Assembly (NCBI GenBank): GCA_030949325.1
Contig: JAUZSQ010000016.1
Location: forward strand, 1-64,000
Reading direction: 5' to 3'
DNA from: Sulfurovum sp.
Lineage (GTDB): Bacteria > Campylobacterota > Campylobacteria > Campylobacterales > Sulfurovaceae
Length of the DNA stretch: 64,000 bases
Below the pieces are notes generated by a model. It did no database searches. It was not told the origin of the DNA and saw only the letters and a list, made by a program, of their open reading frames with translations. A program made the position numbers and the translations under genes. Positions within the stretch are counted from its first letter, which is position 1, and every line of letters starts with the position of its first letter. Below, in pieces: positions 9,751 to 19,129 of the stretch.

Positions 9751-10425
9751 ATGGAGTTTGTAGTTTTAGAGTTTGAAGAAAAGGTTGAAGAGATAAATGA
9801 GTATTTTTCTTTTATTAAAAGGACTACACATCTTCGATTGAATTCAAGTGATGAGACAATACAAGTATCAGAGACTGTCCATCAAATTTTAAAATCAAAC
9901 TTGTTTTTATTGCTTTATAATTTAGTTGAATCATCATTTAAAAATGCTTTAGAAAATATTTGTATTAGTATTACTAATGATGATGAGTTAAAATATCAAA
10001 AAGTAATTCCTAAAATAAAAGAGATATGGATAAATAAAGAGTATAAAAAATTTGGAGAAAAATGTATACTTCCAAGAGATACAGAAAAATCCACATTTTT
10101 AATAAATAAAATAGATACAATAGCACAAGAAATTATAAAGTTAAATTTTACAAATACATTGTCTGGAAATGTTACACCACCAATAATAAAAGAATCAATA
10201 AATGAGTATGGGTTAGAAACTCATGATGTTAGAAATCCAAGCTCTCTTTTTATTATAAAAAATAAACGTAATAATTTAGCTCATGGAAATGAAACCTTTT
10301 CTCAATGTGGAAGAGCATATAGCATAGTAACACTAGAAGAAATAAAAAATGAATCCATAAACTATATGAGATTTATTTTAGAACATATAAAAGACTTCAT
10401 AGATGAAAAAAAATATAAAATATAA
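9751..10425 (+). CDS. HEPN (MAE_28990/MAE_18760-like) protein, putative RNase effector
   Basis: A 224-residue protein, mostly helical, with the HEPN ribonuclease motif Rx4H as RNNLAH (Arg173 to His178). It resembles the MAE_28990/MAE_18760 HEPN families, which are known to sit next to DUF262 and methyltransferase genes in restriction loci. Members are thought to cut RNA when the defence system fires. The ATG follows the DUF262 stop directly (TAGATG). The three genes are probably one system in which DUF262 senses foreign DNA and HEPN acts as the toxin. The role is inferred from family and context. Confidence 0.75.
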   Translation: MEFVVLEFEEKVEEINEYFSFIKRTTHLRLNSSDETIQVSETVHQILKSNLFLLLYNLVESSFKNALENICISITNDDELKYQKVIPKIKEIWINKEYKKFGEKCILPRDTEKSTFLINKIDTIAQEIIKLNFTNTLSGNVTPPIIKESINEYGLETHDVRNPSSLFIIKNKRNNLAHGNETFSQCGRAYSIVTLEEIKNESINYMRFILEHIKDFIDEKKYKI

Positions 10426-10443
10426 ACGAGAGGAGGAACACTA

Positions 10444-11455
10444 ATGGAACGGATAGTAGAGATAGAGCGTTTTGAGGATGAGGCTTCTTATGAGGTGACT
10501 TTGCGTCCTAGTTCTTGGGATGAGTATATAGGACAAGAGAAGATAAAGAAAAATCTCAAAGTATTTATAGAGGCTAGTCGTATAAGAGAAGAGGCTTTGG
10601 ACCATGTGTTGTTTTTTGGTCCTCCTGGGTTGGGCAAGACTACGATTGCGAATATTATTGCCACTGAGATGGGTGCCAATATCAAAACGACTGCTGCCCC
10701 AATGATAGAAAAAGCAGGGGATTTAGCAGCGTTACTCACCAATATTGATGAGGGTGATATACTATTTATTGATGAGATACACCGTATGAGTCCTGCGATA
10801 GAAGAGATACTATATCCTGCGATGGAAGACTTTCGGCTTGATATTATTATCGGTTCGGGTCCTGCTGCTCAGACGGTAAAGATAGATTTGCCACGTTTTA
10901 CGCTCATTGGGGCTACCACACGCGCAGGTATGCTTTCAAATCCTCTGCGTGAGCGTTTTGGGATGCACTTTAGGATGCAGTTTTATAGCCCTGAGGAGTT
11001 GTCCAAAATTGTGATACAAGCGTCACATAAACTGGATAAAATCGCTGATATGGATGCTTCTGATGAGATGGCAAAACGTAGCCGTGGTACACCTCGTATT
11101 GCTTTGCGTTTGCTCAAACGTGTCAGAGATTTTGCTGAAGTAGTCGATGAGAAGAAGATTGGTCTAGCACGAGCCAAATATGCTCTTGATGAGCTAGGGT
11201 GTCAATAATCTAGGCTTTGATGAACAAGATATTCAGCTCTTACAGCTTTTGATTTCTGCGAAAAATCGTCCGATGGGACTAAGTACCATTGGGGCAGCGT
11301 TGAGTGAAGATGAGGGGACGATAGAGGATGTGTTAGAGCCTTATCTCATCGCCAATGGATATATAGAACGTACAGCAAGAGGGCGTATTGCTACCCAAAA
11401 ATCGTATGAACACTTCAAGCTTTCTGGCTTGTCCAAAGGAGTACTTGATGTCTAA
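10444..11455 (+). CDS. ruvB: Holliday junction branch-migration helicase RuvB (one frameshift in this sequence)
   Basis: RuvB is the hexameric AAA+ motor that drives branch migration of Holliday junctions with RuvA. Walker A is GPPGLGKTT, Walker B is DEIH, and GATTRAG (sensor region) and the arginine finger segment PLRERFG are present. Frame 1 stops at 11208 after ALDELGCQ. Adding one G to the GGG run at 11197-11199 continues into the rest of the winged-helix domain ([21 protein letters not shown] and on to 11455) and gives a normal full-length protein. RBS GAGGAGG lies just upstream. panB and ruvB are neighbours in Helicobacter, so the defence cassette was inserted between them. It overlaps the next gene by 8 bases. 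Confidence 0.93.
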
Positions 11456-12474
11456 GAGTACCTTGATGATTACTGTGTTGTTTGTCTTGGGGATTATTGG
11501 GGCATATTCTGTGTATAAGCCTTTTGTACTTTCTTTGGTAGTGGCAATGCTTTTGAGTATGGCTACGTTTAATCTCACCAAAAAGCTTATCTCTTATACC
11601 CATTCAGCACAAATCTCTGCTATGATTTCGACGACACTTTTGACGCTGTTATTGTTTGCACCTATTGTGTATTTGGCGACGATTGGGGTGAGCTATATTG
11701 CAGGTATTGAGCGTTCGGAGATACATGAGACGATACACTTTTTGCAACAACAAGTAGAGACGATTCCTTTTTTTGCATGAGCTAGGACTCAAATATCTCA
11801 ATGATGCTCAAGTGACCTTGTATATCAATGAATCCAGTAGCTATCTGACCATCGCAGGAGGTGCAGGACTAGGTTTTATGAAAAATATGTTTTTTGTGGT
11901 AGTCTTTTATTTCTTTATCAACTATTATGGTACACGTTTTTTTGATATTGTTTTGTCTTTGCTTCCTATTGCTCCTCGCAAAGGTGTACGCATGATGCAT
12001 GAAGTGTCTGCTACGATGGAAGTGGTCTTTTATTCTATTATCGTCACGGCTATTTTTGAGGGACTTTTATTTGGTATGATTATGTCAGCCTTTGGCTTCA
12101 ATGGATTGCTCTTTGGTGTGATTTATGGTTTTGCTTCGTTGATACCTATCGTCGGAGGGATTATCGTTTGGGCACCTGTAGCGTTGTATGCGTGGACAAA
12201 GATTGATGCCCATACAGCATTGATTATCGCTTCGTATTCAGTCATTATGATTTCTATCATTGCAGATACCATCATCAAGCCCATGATTATCAAAGTCATC
12301 AAAGAAGACTTACTCAAAAGTAGTATCAGAATCAACTCTATGATTATATTTTTCTCCATCTTAGCAGGGATGAGTACCTACGGATTTTGGGGCATGATTG
12401 TAGGTCCTGCGATTACGTCGTTCCTCATTGCCATGACTAAAGTCTATTTAGATTATACAGAGGTGGGGACGTAA
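11448..12474 (+). CDS. AI-2E family (PerM/YdiK-like) membrane permease (one frameshift in this sequence)
   Basis: A polytopic membrane protein of the AI-2E transporter/PerM family of about 340 residues with about eight hydrophobic segments. Family signatures are visible in the second half: [25 protein letters not shown] and [10 protein letters not shown]. The substrate is unknown. Some members export autoinducer-2, others move sodium or protons. The frame breaks in a run of seven T at 11768-11774. With six T the text reads through as [12 protein letters not shown]. The start at 11448 lies inside the end of ruvB. Confidence 0.85.
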
Positions 12475-12501
12475 TATTTAAAATGAGGATGTTATATTTA
12501 A

Positions 12502-13896
12502 TCATACATCCCTCTCCTCTATCCATTTAATCGCTCTTTCAATACGAGAGATAGTTTCTTCTACTCCTAAGATATACATAATTTCATCAAGTCCTGAGCC
12601 TGTCATACTTCCCATGAGACTGACGCGTAAGGGCATACCTATTTTACCAAATCCTATAGATTTTTCTTCTACAATCTTTTCCATGACAGCGTGAAATGAA
12701 GCTTGGGTAGTAGGGCGTGTGAGGGAGAGCATATCGGCAAAGGTATTAAGTATCTCTTTGGCTTCTCCTTTGAAGGCTTTTTTGGATGATTTGGCATCAT
12801 AGGCAGTAGGGGCTTGGAGGATTAAATTGATTTGTGAGGCTAATTCTATGAGGGTTTTACCTCTTTCTCTGGTGGCTGTTAAGAGTGCTGATGCTTTGTT
12901 ATTTTGGGATAAATCTACGCCAAAATCTTTTAATAGAGTGATAAGGCTCGTATCGGAAGCTTCTTTGATATAGTGTGCGTTGAGCCAGAGGAGTTTGTCT
13001 AGGTTGTAGTTTGAGGATGATTTATTGATATTTTTGGGGTCAAAGAGACGTATCATTTCTTCGAGGCTAAATATCTCTTGGTCTCCATGACTCCAGCCTA
13101 AACGTATCAAAAAGTTGAGCAGGGCTTGGGGTAAATAACCCATGGCTTTGTAATCCATAACATCGGTCGCTCCATCACGTTTAGAGAGTTTTTTACCTTG
13201 TTCGTTGTTTATCATCGCTACATGGTTAAATTGAGGTAGCTCAAACCCTAGTGCTTTATAGACGACTATTTGTTTGGGAGTATTGTACAAATGGTCATCC
13301 CCACGGATGACTTGTGTCAGACCCATTAGTGCATCATCAATGGCTACAACAAAATTGTAAGTCGGTGCTCCATCGGCTCGTGCAATGACAAAATCATCGA
13401 CTTCAGAGGCTAGGATATTAATCTCTCCTTTGACACCATCAATAAAGGTAATCGTACCGTCTTTGGGTGCTTTGATACGAATAACAGGGGCGATACCTTC
13501 AGGAGGCTGACCTGTGAAGTCTCTGTAGCGTCCATCATAGCGAGTACGTTCTTTGTTTGCCATTTGTGTTTCACGAAGAAGAGATAACTCTTCTTTGGAC
13601 ATATAGCATTTGTAGGCTTTGCCTTGGGCTAGGAGTTGGTCTATATACGTTTGATAGAGAGCAAAACGTTTGGATTGATAAATGACTTCTTCATCATGGT
13701 GCATTCCTACCCATTCAAAGGCTTGGAGAATCGCATCTGTTGCCTCTTGGGAGTTTCGTGCCATATCGGTATCTTCGATACGAAGCAGGAACTTACCTTG
13801 ATTGTGTTGTGCTGTAAGCCAAGAGAAAAGGGCTGTTCTAAGCCCACCAATATGTAAGTATCCTGTAGGGGAGGGTGCAAAACGTGTCACTGTCAT
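12502..13896 (-). CDS. gltX: glutamyl-tRNA synthetase
   Basis: A class I aminoacyl-tRNA synthetase that charges tRNA with glutamate. The N-terminus has RFAPSPTGYLHIGG (the HIGH-type motif) and the KMSKS-type loop is KLSKRDG. The product is 464 residues from MTVTRFAP. I prefer the ATG at 13896 over the one at 13902 because AAGG lies seven bases before the former and only one before the latter. Campylobacterota often carry two GltX paralogues, one of which charges tRNA-Gln for amidation. Which one this is cannot be decided here. Confidence 0.95.
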   Translation of the reverse strand: MTVTRFAPSPTGYLHIGGLRTALFSWLTAQHNQGKFLLRIEDTDMARNSQEATDAILQAFEWVGMHHDEEVIYQSKRFALYQTYIDQLLAQGKAYKCYMSKEELSLLRETQMANKERTRYDGRYRDFTGQPPEGIAPVIRIKAPKDGTITFIDGVKGEINILASEVDDFVIARADGAPTYNFVVAIDDALMGLTQVIRGDDHLYNTPKQIVVYKALGFELPQFNHVAMINNEQGKKLSKRDGATDVMDYKAMGYLPQALLNFLIRLGWSHGDQEIFSLEEMIRLFDPKNINKSSSNYNLDKLLWLNAHYIKEASDTSLITLLKDFGVDLSQNNKASALLTATRERGKTLIELASQINLILQAPTAYDAKSSKKAFKGEAKEILNTFADMLSLTRPTTQASFHAVMEKIVEEKSIGFGKIGMPLRVSLMGSMTGSGLDEIMYILGVEETISRIERAIKWIEERDV

Positions 13897-13954
13897 TATC
13901 ATGCCTTAAAGTAAATTGCGTGATTGTAGCGTAAATGTGGTTAAGGAGGATAAA

Positions 13955-13986
13955 GTAGGACTCTTTAGTGCGAAGAGTTATCCTAC
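13955..13986 (-). terminator. hairpin downstream of the ComEA-like gene
   Basis: GTAGGA and CTCTT pair with AAGAG and TCCTAC around a 7-base loop, with a 3-base bulge. On the minus strand the hairpin lies 10 bases after the ComEA-like stop and is followed by TTTATCC. It is probably a weak intrinsic terminator for that gene, 60 bases before gltX. Confidence 0.45.
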
Positions 13987-13995
13987 CTTATGAAA

Positions 13996-14409
13996 TTATT
14001 TAGTGCTTGTTGTAGTACTACTTTTTGAGCTACTTTTAGGTTTAGTTGTAGTTGATTTCTTACTCGAGGTTTTTGTTGAGCTTTTAGTAGAAGTTTTATT
14101 AGAGCTACTGTTACTTGATGTAGATTTATTTGAAGTACTTTTACTGCTTTTCTTTGTACTTTTTGACTTGACATCATTTTTGATATTTCCAGCGGTTTTT
14201 TTGCCTATGCCTTCGACTCTTTGTAAATCTTCAAAAGAGCTAAACTTCCCTTTTTTACGTTCTTTGAGGATAGCTGTGGCTTTCTTTTCACCAATACCAT
14301 TAATCTCCATCAGTTCTGCTTTACTAGCAGAGTTCAGACTACTGACACTCATAGCAAATAGAGTACTGGTGGCACAGACTAAGACTAGGGTTATTACTTT
14401 TTTAAACAT
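13996..14409 (-). CDS. ComEA-like helix-hairpin-helix protein with Ser/Thr/Lys-rich tail
   Basis: A 137-residue exported protein. Residues 1-19 form a signal peptide (MFKKVITLVLVCATSTLFA). Residues about 25-80 form a ComEA-type double helix-hairpin-helix (SASKAELMEINGIGEKKA, then LQRVEGIGKKTAGNI), a sequence-independent DNA-binding fold used to pull DNA into the periplasm during transformation. Residues about 81-137 are a low-complexity basic tail made almost only of S, T and K. Such a tail could hold DNA or the cell wall (inference). A DNA uptake role is likely from the family but no other competence gene is nearby. The long ORF on the opposite strand is a shadow of this biased tail. Confidence 0.85.
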   Translation of the reverse strand: MFKKVITLVLVCATSTLFAMSVSSLNSASKAELMEINGIGEKKATAILKERKKGKFSSFEDLQRVEGIGKKTAGNIKNDVKSKSTKKSSKSTSNKSTSSNSSSNKTSTKSSTKTSSKKSTTTKPKSSSKSSTTTSTK

Positions 14410-14446
14410 ATTTATTCCTTTTGTTTTATTATAGCCAAGCTTTTCT

Positions 14447-15394
14447 TTAGATAAATCGTTTTTTACGTTCTATCAGCAGAGTAATGATAATAATCATCAC
14501 TAAGTTCACACCAAAAGTGATAGAGCGATGCTCTTGTATCAACAATAATATTAGAAAAAAAAGATTGAAAGCAAGTGCATAGAGAGATACTTTATGATGC
14601 GTCCAACCACTTTGCACCAAACGTTGGTAGGCATGTTTATTATGTGCTTGTGTGATAGCCTCACCATTATGCCATCTTCGGATGAGGGTGAGGGTAGTAT
14701 CAAACCATAATAACGAGAGTAAGATAAGCCATATAAAGATATTGCCTTGTCCTGTATCATAAAAGATAAAGACAGCAAAGATAAATCCTAAAGTAGCAGA
14801 ACCAACATCACCCATAAAGATAGAAGCCTTATCCCAATTAAAGAGCAAGAATCCCAATGAAGCTACGACAATCACTAAGCCTAAAGGGTTGCCAAAGAGG
14901 AGAAACAGTGCCAATCCTATCATCACAGCATGTGACCCTGCGTAGCCATCTATCCCATCTATAAAGTTATAGAAATTAGTCACCCAGAGTATGGAAATAA
15001 ATCCCAAGATATTGACCCACGCCCCCTGAAAGACAAAGAGACCAAAATCAATTTCATTGACCCCTCCCAAGAAATAAAGAGCGAGTATCGCTGAGATACT
15101 TTGTGTGAGAAAACGTATTTTAGAACTGAGTGTATATATATCATCAAGGATACCAATGATAGCTACAGGGATAGCACATAACAGGGCATAAAAGAGTCTA
15201 GGTTCTATGGCTTCTATGAGATAAAAAAGACCAAGATAAAAGACAATAATGATTGCAAGACCTCCTCCTCTAGGTATAGGTATGGTATGGGCACTTCTAT
15301 CATTGGGTATATCCATGATAGATTTTTGCTCTGCTATCAATTTGATAGTATAGGTTAGACCCAAAGCGAGGAGAAAGAGTATCAGATAAAGCAT
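14447..15394 (-). CDS. WecA/WbpL-like polyprenyl-phosphate sugar-1-phosphate transferase
   Basis: A 315-residue integral membrane enzyme of the MraY/WecA family. It moves a HexNAc-1-phosphate from a UDP-sugar to undecaprenyl phosphate and so starts a lipid-linked glycan. The conserved cytoplasmic motifs are present: DIPNDRSAHTIPIPRGGG, ILDDIYTL (Asp-Asp, Mg binding), NFIDGIDG and the basic loop RRWHNGEAITQAHNKHAYQRL with the HxH-like segment. It is the last gene of the glycan locus and lies directly after pglB. The upstream SDR gene may make its UDP-sugar substrate, as in FucNAc or QuiNAc pathways with WbpL (inference). Confidence 0.9.
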   Translation of the reverse strand: MLYLILFLLALGLTYTIKLIAEQKSIMDIPNDRSAHTIPIPRGGGLAIIIVFYLGLFYLIEAIEPRLFYALLCAIPVAIIGILDDIYTLSSKIRFLTQSISAILALYFLGGVNEIDFGLFVFQGAWVNILGFISILWVTNFYNFIDGIDGYAGSHAVMIGLALFLLFGNPLGLVIVVASLGFLLFNWDKASIFMGDVGSATLGFIFAVFIFYDTGQGNIFIWLILLSLLWFDTTLTLIRRWHNGEAITQAHNKHAYQRLVQSGWTHHKVSLYALAFNLFFLILLLIQEHRSITFGVNLVMIIIITLLIERKKRFI

Positions 15395-17510
15395 TTATAT
15401 TTTCAATTTATAAATTTTACTATAGGCGGAGGAGATCACTAGCTCAAAAAGTTTTTTATCATATTTTTCAAGCATAAACATTTGTACATAGCTTGATTGA
15501 AAAGTTTCTATATCCATAACTACAAAACGTCCATAACTTTTCATATATACGACAGCATATTCTCCATCAATATGCAAGGTTCTTGTATTTATTTGCATGG
15601 GACCAGTGAGCGTATTTTGTGTCGAGATAAAATATTTAACTTTCTTTTTTTGTTGACCTATAGTAAGCTCTCCTTTTTTGACTATCAAATACAATACCAT
15701 TCCTCAAGGTAAGGATACCTTTTTCGTTATTTACAGCATTTGTAGGATAAAACTTCATGTTACGTAATGCTTTACCTGTTGTTAAATCTAGGTTACCAAA
15801 CTTCGCAACAGTAGGAAATATATTGAGCATTCTATAGGGCAAGTATAGATAAATATCGCGTGTTTTAGGAGGTAGTATATAAGTACTATCATCTAGTTCC
15901 ACTAAAAATACATTGGGGTCAAGTTGAGTGTCTTTTCCCTGATGGAATAAAGTATTGGCTACAACAGAACAATTGGCATCTTGATATGTCTCCACTGCCA
16001 AACGGCTTAAGTTTGCGACTTGTTGAGGGGAGGTACTCAGTAGAATTTGAGAGATGATAAAATTATCATTGTTATGCTTTCCTCCATCAATAAGTGTTTT
16101 TGTCTCTGAGTAGTAACGAATAGGATACCCGTAATCCCACCATGCTAACGTATAATCTTTTGGAGTGGAGATCGCTTTTAATTTATCCAAATCTGTTACT
16201 TCTGTTTTGTTCAATACCGTAGGTACTTTATAGCCAATTATATGCATAATATTTGGATAGAGTGCCAAGGATACCATTACCATAGGCATCAAAATTTGAG
16301 CAATTTTTACATTTTTCTTATCCAATATAATGAGTTTTAATTGTTCCCTAACATAAAGTACCATATATCCAAAGCCCAAAGCATAGATAGGTACAGCATA
16401 TACCGTAAATCTAAGTCCAGATTTATAGGCCATAAAGCCCATTGCCACCATAGGCAGGGATATAATGAGTATAGGATATCTCACCATCAGCAGAATCACA
16501 CCTATTGTAGAAAATAAAAAGGTAATGGTATGTCCACTGATACGATTGGCAAAGGTTTCAAAAGGAATAGCCCCTGCTTCTCTTACTGTACCGATGACAT
16601 CAAAAAATTGTAAGCTGGATACACCTTGTATAACTTCTGCTGGAAAAAATCTATTAAAAATATACAGATTGAGTGAACTTAATATCGAATAAAAAGCCCC
16701 ACTGTAGAGATAGAGTACAAACATGAACCCAGCTAATGGGTAGATATATTTATGGGTCAGCTTATCTTTATAGTGAAAAAGTCCAAAGAGTACAAGGGCT
16801 AAAATAGCTTTAAGATACACAGGAATAAGTGCCAAGCCTATAAGTGCAAAGGTGATAAGTTTTAGATTAAAAATATTATTTCTATCTTTAACCAGTACAT
16901 ATACCACAGCCATAAAAACCATGGCTGTATTTAAAGAAATATTTTTAGCATACCAAAATTGAGAGGCGACTATTATGACAATCATGAGGACAAGGTATCT
17001 ATTCTTTTGCGTAGTCAAAGCATGGATAATACTCCAAAGAACAAAGACGGGTGTCACAATATTGAACATATCAGAATCATAGTATCCTATCATCGTACGG
17101 TTATAGTAACTCCAAACAATAGCAGCAAACAACCCTGCGATAAACCCTAGATAAGGACGATTGAGACTATATCCTATCAAGATGATAGGCACAAGTAAAA
17201 GTGAACCTAAAAAAGCAGGCATATAGAGGATAATGGTCTCAAAGCTAAAAGGTAATATTTTTGTTAAATAGACTGTGATAATGGATAATGCACCAGCAGT
17301 ATCTACCTTGTAGGCTATGGTACCATTGAGTATATCTCTCGCCCCTTCTGCAAAATAATACCCATCATTGGTATTAATCATCAATTGCCCATCCCACATA
17401 AAGCTATCATTCCCAGAAAATTGATACACCCATATCAATCTTACAGCGATACTTACAGCATACGCTATAAATATCAAAATCATTATCTGTGTTGTATTAT
17501 TTACTTTCAT
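15395..17510 (-). CDS. pglB: PglB/STT3-type oligosaccharyltransferase (one frameshift in this sequence)
   Basis: STT3/PglB enzymes move a whole glycan from a polyprenyl carrier to asparagine in exported proteins. The protein has about 13 N-terminal membrane segments and a periplasmic C-domain. The first catalytic acid lies in TNDGYYFAEGARD (Asp49), the DxD-like motif in GYYDSDMF (Asp145, Asp147), the external-loop glutamate in TVREAG (Glu311), and the sequon-binding WWDYG is at 457-461. The frame breaks in the run at 15674-15679. With one base less the reading continues to the normal C-terminus, ending KIYKLKI. The repaired length is about 705 residues. It implies that at least part of this locus makes an N-glycan rather than only O-antigen. 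Confidence 0.92.
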
Positions 17511-18371
17511 CTACTTCTCTCCATGTATCATTAATTTTATACCCTCTTTTACACTATAGCGTGTAGAAAAATCTAAGACTTTTTTACTTTTACTATTTTC
17601 AACCTCTAAGCTTAAATACAAACGTTGATAAAAAGAGGGTTTGAATTTTTGAAGTAAAAATACGAATAAAGGAAAAGAGACTAAAAACATCTTTTTATCC
17701 AGTGCTAGAGTAATCTCTCTAATCAAATCACTCGTGGATAGCGTCTCATCATCTTTAGCCAAAAATATTCCCGATTTTTCACTCTCTATAATCGCTATGA
17801 TTATAGCACAAAGGTTACCAATATACACCATACTGCGTCTGTTATGAATACCTCCCAAAGGTAAGATGGGTACTTTTTGAATAAGTTTTATGAGATTATA
17901 CATATTGGCTTTTACGCCATAGCCATAGACAATAGGTGTACGAATGATACTTACATTGAAAGTATCCTCTTCTATTTTTTGTAGTGCTATTTCTGCCTTG
18001 AGCTTACTTTTTCCATAGTCATCCAGAGGATAACAGGCTGTATCCTCATCATAAATATTTTCGCTCTCTTCACCATAGACTTTGACAGTACTCATAAAGA
18101 TAAAATGTCCAACCCCACTCTCTTTGGCTTTTTGGGCGAGTTGTAGTGTTTGTGTTACATTGACTCTTTCATACGCTTCTTCATCTGCTTTAGCATCCAT
18201 TTGATGCACCAATGCAGATAAATGTACTATTACATCCACACCGTATATATCCAATACTTCAAAATCGTCTTTTAAAAAGCTAAAGGTCTCTATCTTAAAT
18301 AGTTGATGATAGTGCGTTTGAAAATAGCTTCCTACAAAGCCACTTGCTCCTGTGAGCAATATTTTTTTCAT
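17511..18371 (-). CDS. NAD-dependent epimerase/dehydratase (extended SDR), nucleotide-sugar enzyme
   Basis: A 286-residue extended short-chain dehydrogenase/reductase. The Rossmann glycine motif is at the N-terminus (TGASGFVG), followed by HLSALVHQ, the STVKVYG strand and the catalytic YGKSK (YxxxK). It resembles UDP-4-keto-6-deoxy-HexNAc reductases/epimerases next to WbpL/WecA enzymes. I infer that it supplies the sugar for the phosphoglycosyl transferase. In the raw sequence it appears fused to the glycosyltransferase upstream because of one extra base at 18393-18399. After correction the two genes overlap by the common ATGA, giving a start at 18371 (MKKILLTG). Confidence 0.85.
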   Translation of the reverse strand: MKKILLTGASGFVGSYFQTHYHQLFKIETFSFLKDDFEVLDIYGVDVIVHLSALVHQMDAKADEEAYERVNVTQTLQLAQKAKESGVGHFIFMSTVKVYGEESENIYDEDTACYPLDDYGKSKLKAEIALQKIEEDTFNVSIIRTPIVYGYGVKANMYNLIKLIQKVPILPLGGIHNRRSMVYIGNLCAIIIAIIESEKSGIFLAKDDETLSTSDLIREITLALDKKMFLVSFPLFVFLLQKFKPSFYQRLYLSLEVENSKSKKVLDFSTRYSVKEGIKLMIHGEK

Positions 18372-19127
18372 TTTTGTATGAATCCTAAAATCTTTTTTTG
18401 GATATTTTGACAATACCATAAACCAATTGGTATAAATTTCATTCTCTCTACACGCCCTAATAATCTCTTTATTTAAAGTATAATTACTCTTCAGCCCTCT
18501 GGTACTCACCCCACCTATCCGCATTTTGATAATCACTTCATTAAGATAGACATAGCTTATGCTGTATCTTGCTAAAAACCTCAGCAAAAGCTCGTAATCA
18601 GCAGCTATCTTATAACCTGTCTTGAACACACCATATTTTTGATAGACCTCTCTCTTGAGAAAAAAGGTCGGATGCGCAGGCATCCATCCATAGGCAAATT
18701 TGGAAGGATTAAAATGGCTACTATCATAATATCTCACTACTTTAGCCAGATTATTAGGGTGAACATAGACCAAATCAGCAAAAATACTATCCACATCTTG
18801 AGTAGAAAATATTTTCATAATCTTTTCTATTACAAATGTATCAATATAAAAGTCATCACTGTTTAGAATACCCACGACATCCCCAGTAGCTAATGCTAAA
18901 CCCTTGTTCATAGCATCATACAGCCCATCGTCAGGTTCACTGATACATTGAGATATTTTATCTCCATAGCTTTGGATTATTTCTATCGTACCATCAGTAC
19001 TTGCCCCATCTATGATGATATATTCTATATTTTTATAGGTTTGACAGAGTATAGATTCTATGGCATTGCTGATGGTGTCTACGTTGTTCCAGACTACGGT
19101 TATGATAGATATTTTTCTATCAGCCAT
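18368..19127 (-). CDS. family 2 glycosyltransferase
   Basis: A GT-A fold transferase of about 252 residues with the WcaA-like opening SIITVVWNN, the IDGASTDGT segment, the metal-binding region ILNSDD and GWMPAHPTFFLKREVY near the acceptor site. RBS GAGAGG precedes the ATG. The last codons need one fewer base in the run of seven T (plus strand) at 18393-18399. The corrected C-terminus reads YPKKILGFIQK and stops at the TGA that overlaps the next ATG. The sugar donor is unknown. It is most similar in style to small O-antigen glycosyltransferases. Confidence 0.87.
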
Positions 19128-19129
19128 TG

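Noticed and set aside
11388-11780. Start of the AI-2E permease at 11388
   Set aside because: It would run through the last 20 codons of ruv[11 protein letters not shown] at 11448 gives a normal hydrophobic N-terminus.
14003-14434. 143-codon ORF opposite the ComEA-like gene
   Set aside because: It is a shadow of the biased Ser/Thr/Lys codons and has an unnatural Leu/Val-only composition.
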